A stretch of DNA of 64,000 nt from Vulcanimicrobiota bacterium (GTDB lineage: Bacteria > Vulcanimicrobiota > Xenobia > Xenobiales > JADMJV01), in NCBI GenBank assembly GCA_019637395.1, contig JAHBVR010000028.1, forward strand, positions 10,915 through 74,914, read 5' to 3'. The notes under the pieces are model-generated. The model was not told the origin of the DNA. It made no database searches and worked only from the letters and a program-made list of their open reading frames with translations. Shown piece after piece: positions 60,893-64,000 of the stretch. Positions within the stretch are counted from its first letter, which is position 1. Each line of letters starts with the position of its first letter. The translations under genes were made by a program, and so were the position numbers.

Positions 60893-61720
60893 ATGACCGT
60901 AGAGAGTCCGCCGCGCAAAGCCAAGAAATTCATAATAACCAAGGAACATAAGCGCTTCGCCGAATTTGCCAACGCGGTCCGCCGCGAACGATACATTGGA
61001 ATCTGCTATGGACCGGCCGGCGTAGGCAAGACGCTCTCAGCGAGGAGGTATAGTCAATGGGACAAAGCGGAGGCGTTACTGACGGGCTGGGGTCCACGTG
61101 ACGCCAGTGACAGCCTTATCTACGACGCGCTAAATCGCTCACGCGCGGTGTTTTATACGCCCCCGGTCAGGGTCGGTCTATGCGAATTTCGCAAAGAAGT
61201 TCTTCTGATGATAGGTCGGGTCAATATTTGTGTCGCCCAGGCACAACCTGACCACGCTACGTCCATAACCGCGAAAATCAAACGCTACGTGGAGTTGCTC
61301 ATCATTGATGAAGCGGAGCGGTTATCGGCCATTACTCTCGAGTATGTCCGTGATCTTTTTGATCGCACTGGCATTGGGCTCATATTGATAGGGATGCCGG
61401 GCTTTGAAAAGCGCTTGTCGCGTTACCCACAGCTTTACAGCCGCGTCGGCTTCGCCCACCACTACCGACCTCTGCGCAGCGACGAATTGGCCTTTGTTCT
61501 AAGCAACCACTGGAAGAAGCTGGGTCTTCATCTCGACCAAGCCGACTTCACTGATAACCAGGCCATCGCTTCCGTTGCCCGCATTACAGGCGGCAACTTC
61601 CGACTCGTTCAGCGTCTCTTCGTCCAAATCAATCGAATCATGAAGATCAATCAGTTGACGGCCATTACTGACGAGGTCGTGGAAGCGGCCCGGAGCACTC
61701 TGGTCATCGGCGCCACTTAG
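60893..61720 (+). CDS. tniB: AAA ATPase transposition factor (TniB/p271-like)
   Basis: 275 residues. Walker A GPAGVGKT (40-47), Walker B LLIIDEAERL (Asp139-Glu140), sensor region LILIGMPGFEKRL. TniB/TnsC-like ATPases bind target DNA, choose the insertion site and activate the transposase. Family length is about 270-300. It starts immediately after the transposase stop and ends inside the right terminal repeat. No TniQ is present, as in Tn552. Confidence 0.9.
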   Translation: MTVESPPRKAKKFIITKEHKRFAEFANAVRRERYIGICYGPAGVGKTLSARRYSQWDKAEALLTGWGPRDASDSLIYDALNRSRAVFYTPPVRVGLCEFRKEVLLMIGRVNICVAQAQPDHATSITAKIKRYVELLIIDEAERLSAITLEYVRDLFDRTGIGLILIGMPGFEKRLSRYPQLYSRVGFAHHYRPLRSDELAFVLSNHWKKLGLHLDQADFTDNQAIASVARITGGNFRLVQRLFVQINRIMKINQLTAITDEVVEAARSTLVIGAT

Positions 61721-61758
61721 CGATCAAAATTTCGCGCCACTTATCTCTGAAGGTCACA
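61710..61758 (-). repeat. Right terminal inverted repeat of the transposon
   Basis: On the minus strand it begins TGTGACCTTCAGAGATAAG and contains two GTGGCGC boxes 23 bases apart. Confidence 0.9.
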
Positions 61759-61765
61759 GTCGAGG
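61759..61765 (+). repeat. Target-site duplication, right copy
   Basis: GTCGAGG directly follows the right transposon end. Confidence 0.85.
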
Positions 61766-62241
61766 TGCGGTTTTACGGCATCCCGGGTTCTCGAAACTCA
61801 TTCTCGAAAAGATCTTCTCGATTCTGCGGCTGATGACGAGTTTTGAGAAGATCTGTCAGGCTGGCTGGCTTCTTCGGTGGGGAGTGAGCACCCTGGACAA
61901 AGATACTGCCAGTGCAAATCGTGGATGCTCTAGATAGGATTCCTCAACGTTTTCCGAACCACTCGCCGGCGCCGAACGCGCAATTGGTGTAACCAAGCCA
62001 GTTTACCGTGCGCCAGCAGGATCGTCAAAGTATGGTTTGGTGATCTTGAGTAAGGTAGCTGATCTATCGAAGTTGGTCTACTCCTCACAGTCACTTTGAA
62101 CTGGCCCTACATGCCTGGCTGGACAAGAAAAGCTGTGGTCAGAAATGACAAGAGTAATCGACTCGAGACTGAAGCGCTAACAGAAGTCTAACGGAAGTCA
62201 TGAGAACAATTTTCAAACTTTGGAGTATACTGACGTGCATC

Positions 62242-62281
62242 CCAAAAAAGGCCGAGCAGTGTTTGCACCACCGCTCGGCCT
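62242..62281 (-). terminator. Hairpin with T run, minus-strand terminator
   Basis: AGGCCGAGC and GCTCGGCCT form a nine-pair stem around a 15-base loop. On the minus strand it is followed by TTTTTT; on the plus strand by GGGTTTT, so it may stop both. Confidence 0.65.
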
Positions 62282-62426
62282 GGGTTTTCAGATGTTGGGC
62301 ATCGGAATACCGCAACCGTAACCTCCCCTTACCGAACAGCTGGCAAAACCTTTTGGACAAACTGAGCAAAGTTGGAGCTTCTCCAACAGCTGTCCAAAGA
62401 GGCCGTCAACCGACCCAGCTGGACAA

Positions 62427-62461
62427 GAAAAACACCCCAGACCGTTGTCGATCTGAGGTGT
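62427..62461 (-). terminator. Terminator of the Rhs-TPR transcription unit
   Basis: A ten-pair stem with one mismatch (ACACCTCAGA and TCTGGGGTGT on the minus strand), followed by TTTTTC, 29 bases after the TPR gene. Confidence 0.8.
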
Positions 62462-62489
62462 AGTCTAGTTGAATTCTGCCGAACGTGAC

Positions 62490-62999
62490 CTAGGAATTAG
62501 AAGAAGCAGGTGTCTTAGTATCACGATTCCTCTGTTGCAGTTCCCCTAAGAGAACCTGGGCTGCCCAGTGATTTGAATTCAATTCCAGGCAAGCTCGGGC
62601 GGAGGATATAGCACTAGAGTATTCTCCCAACTGCTTCAGGCAATAGGCATCCAGGTAGAAGCTTTCAGCTCGCTCCTCATCGCTCAGTTCTTTCAACATA
62701 CATAGTATCAATTGCCTACGAGCATCAAGAAATCGACCTTGTTGAAGTCTCACCCGCCCGCGCTGCAGCCACGGCTTCCCGTAACTGTAATCAAGATGAA
62801 TGGCCCTAGTATAGTCAATCCAAGCCTTAGCGAAGTTCCCCTCTTTAAAAAAGAGGTCTCCCCGTTGAACATACTGCTTTGCCTCGCCGCGCCTCAGAAC
62901 AGTCTCAACTTGAACAGGCTCATTGATAGCGACGTCGGCCAGAAATGACGCTACAACAAGAATCGAAACGAATAAAACTAGTTTACCTAAAATGCCCAT
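62490..62999 (-). CDS. Membrane-anchored TPR protein downstream of Rhs, candidate immunity protein
   Basis: 169 residues from the ATG at 62999, overlapping the Rhs stop by 17 bases; GAGGAGG lies 14 bases upstream, rather far. Residues 4-23 are one hydrophobic anchor (ILGKLVLFVSILVVASFLA). Residues 45-155 hold three TPR-like helix pairs: GDLFFKEGNFAKAWIDYTRAIHLD, WLQRGRVRLQQGRFLDARRQLIL, LKQLGEYSSAISSARACLELN. Base composition is clearly AT-richer than the rest of the window. Its place directly after an Rhs toxin end is where immunity genes stand. Protection through binding of the tip domain is inference. Confidence 0.65.
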   Translation of the reverse strand: MGILGKLVLFVSILVVASFLADVAINEPVQVETVLRRGEAKQYVQRGDLFFKEGNFAKAWIDYTRAIHLDYSYGKPWLQRGRVRLQQGRFLDARRQLILCMLKELSDEERAESFYLDAYCLKQLGEYSSAISSARACLELNSNHWAAQVLLGELQQRNRDTKTPASSNS

Positions 63000-64000
63000 T
63001 TGGCTGAATTTTACCTCCTCTATAAGTTGCGACTTCTCCTTTCCAAAATGGACGATAAGGGTGATAAGACCCGGTCGGACCACTAACAGTTACGTCTGGC
63101 AAGAGAATGCTAGTTAGCGCAACCAAGCTGGCCTCTTTGTCCGCAGTGGCACATCCGCGAAAATTAATTACCGCATCACTGGTTAGATGGTCTTTCAATA
63201 ATTCAATCAGATCGTAACTGAACTCTTCACCTGAATGACCCGGCATATCCCGAACCTTTATAGTAACGGTCGGCACCGTCTTAGAGTAATCGGTATAAAT
63301 GCCTCCGGGAGGTGAACTCCTACTCCGTTGGGTAATTCCTTCTGTGATACCCTGCATTCCGCAATTACCATGTCCTTTATCGAAGTCGATTTTCGACACT
63401 TTTGCACCGTGGTCAACTCTACTCTTGAGAGTAGCGTAAAAATCCCATACGTTTGTGAAATGCTCTCCCCAATGAGACTCTGTCGTATATAATACCCAAT
63501 CGAGTCCACTTGGGTCCACTCCAATAACGGGATTCTGCCCCGTGTATCCAAAGAGATTGAGTCCACCAGTTAATCCTATCGGATCTTGAGACAACCATCT
63601 CCCAATATTTGCATCATACCAGCGTTGCCTGGCGTAGTATATGCCATCACCCTCATTGCGCTGTCCCAATGCACCAACAAAAGAATGCGCGCCCAACTCC
63701 GCCCCCGGCGGCATCACCGAGGTATCCGGAACACCCCAGACATCGTGGTCAAAGGCACCTTCTACGGTAGCCGTCTCGTCCACCACCAGCCGGACGGAAC
63801 CTAACCCATCGGTGATGTAGAAGTGGAAGTCACCACCTTGCTCCAGGCCCAGCAACTGGTGTCCCTGCATAAAGGACACCGGACCGCCAGGCCGCTGGTC
63901 GGCCAGCGACATGCCGCCAGACGAGAAGAACTTGCTCTGGTCCCCATTGTCGTCCTTGCTCAATCTACGAATGCCCTCGGCATCGTAGAGGGAGCGCATA
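62983..64000 (-). CDS. Rhs-repeat protein, C-terminal part with caspase-like tip domain (runs off the window)
   Basis: The frame is open to the right edge, so only the last 338 residues are seen. The Rhs core region reads GDFHFYITDGLGSVRLVVDE, then GQRNEGDGIYYARQRWYDANIGRWLSQDPIGLTGGLN LFGYTGQNPVIGVDPSGL, the classic end of the Rhs shell. After DPSGLD, a variable tip (167-338) carries DFDKGHGNCG (His210) and VINFRGCATAD (Cys283). The pairing of beta-strand-His-Gly and beta-strand-Gly-Cys suggests a clan CD (caspase-like) cysteine protease toxin. The tip and following gene are AT-richer than the core, as expected for a swapped toxin-immunity cassette. Confidence 0.82.
   Translation of the reverse strand, partial: MRSLYDAEGIRRLSKDDNGDQSKFFSSGGMSLADQRPGGPVSFMQGHQLLGLEQGGDFHFYITDGLGSVRLVVDETATVEGAFDHDVWGVPDTSVMPPGAELGAHSFVGALGQRNEGDGIYYARQRWYDANIGRWLSQDPIGLTGGLNLFGYTGQNPVIGVDPSGLDWVLYTTESHWGEHFTNVWDFYATLKSRVDHGAKVSKIDFDKGHGNCGMQGITEGITQRSRSSPPGGIYTDYSKTVPTVTIKVRDMPGHSGEEFSYDLIELLKDHLTSDAVINFRGCATADKEASLVALTSILLPDVTVSGPTGSYHPYRPFWKGEVATYRGGKIQPNGHFR

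Larger units (their letters stand above)
58702..61758. mobile_element. Intact Tn552/Tn5053-like transposon, 3,057 bp
   Basis: Ends are inverted repeats beginning TGTGAC, bounded by a 7-bp duplication (GTCGAGG). Inside are only three genes: a resolvase (minus), a DDE transposase and an AAA ATPase (plus). Resolvase and ATPase stop codons lie inside the terminal repeats, so the element is extremely compact and carries no cargo. Tn552 of staphylococci has the same p480/p271/BinL gene set and a 6-7-bp duplication; Tn5053/Tn402 elements add TniQ, which is missing here. The intact genes and clean duplication point to recent insertion. Confidence 0.9.
61766..62489. other. Non-coding stretch with res-like motifs and two hairpins
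   Basis: 61788-61858 holds four or five copies of a TTCTCRAAA-type motif in both orientations, similar to the repeats at 57731 and 58650. From 61870 to 62230 I see nothing supported. 62242-62288 and 62427-62461 contain hairpin terminators. Short frames here have no family match. Confidence 0.5.

Noticed and set aside
62200-62463. 87-codon frame between the transposon and the TPR gene
   Set aside because: It crosses two terminator hairpins and has no start site or family match.
1-64000. tRNA, rRNA, riboswitch and replication origin signals
   Set aside because: None was recognised by eye; a covariance-model search would be needed to exclude small structured RNAs.

Overview
The window is GC-rich bacterial chromosome with dense coding on both strands. 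It carries lipoprotein and Sec signal peptides, pseudopilins with a GspF-type platform, eukaryote-like Ser/Thr kinases, an encapsulin, a complete FlhA/SctV export gate and unusual fusion proteins. This suggests a diderm, environmental, probably uncultured lineage. An Eremiobacterota/Vulcanimicrobiota-like bacterium is my impression only; no rRNA or tRNA gene was seen to test it.

Layout. 0-2.6 kb: edge of a DUF488 gene, a tandem-TPM membrane protein and a MarR-type regulator. 2.7-10.7 kb: a minus-strand operon of six tightly packed genes, dyp peroxidase (with an encapsulin-loading tail), encapsulin, a PAS-like protein, clpB, an MscS-type channel and a dnaJ/cbpA-like co-chaperone. 10.9-17.8 kb (plus): a HEAT-repeat protein, a paladin-like tyrosine/inositol phosphatase with a coupled partner, a Phd/PIN toxin-antitoxin pair with a palindromic operator, and a CPA2 antiporter. 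17.8-23.2 kb: a type II secretion/type IV pilus-like module (GspF, two pseudopilins coupled to a transmembrane kinase, and a PilX-like protein). 23.3-36.5 kb: GFA-fold protein, collagen-like protein, REC-BTAD regulator, PrpF isomerase, second kinase, class II amidotransferase, GH144-like hydrolase, lytic-transglycosylase-like protein, B-lectin protein and S8 protease.

36.5-47.6 kb: an Abi remnant, an Asn-rich protein, then the most unusual gene of the window, a single protein carrying FliF-like, FliG-N-like and FlhA-C-like segments. It is followed by an AI-2E exporter, a pentein-fold deiminase, an FHA-adenylate cyclase, an acyl-CoA dehydrogenase and a propeller lipoprotein. The Asn-rich protein and the deiminase flank the fusion and share an N-terminal pattern with GFSI at residues 7-10, which could be an export signal. 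47.7-55.5 kb: LLM oxidoreductase, a decayed ParE, a FecR-domain protein, a true FlhA/SctV gate, a frameshifted DUF1152 gene and a DUF1444-like gene.

55.5-62.5 kb is a mobile-DNA zone: IS110 remnant, a small protein with a FlgM-like motif, a broken serine recombinase, a DUF1778/GNAT toxin-antitoxin pair lying between direct repeats, and an intact 3,057-bp Tn552/Tn5053-like transposon (resolvase, DDE transposase, ATPase) with terminal inverted repeats and a 7-bp target duplication. The transposon sits in an array of repeated palindromic motifs resembling a res site. The right edge holds the 3' end of an Rhs gene with a caspase-like tip domain and a small membrane-anchored TPR gene that could encode its immunity protein.
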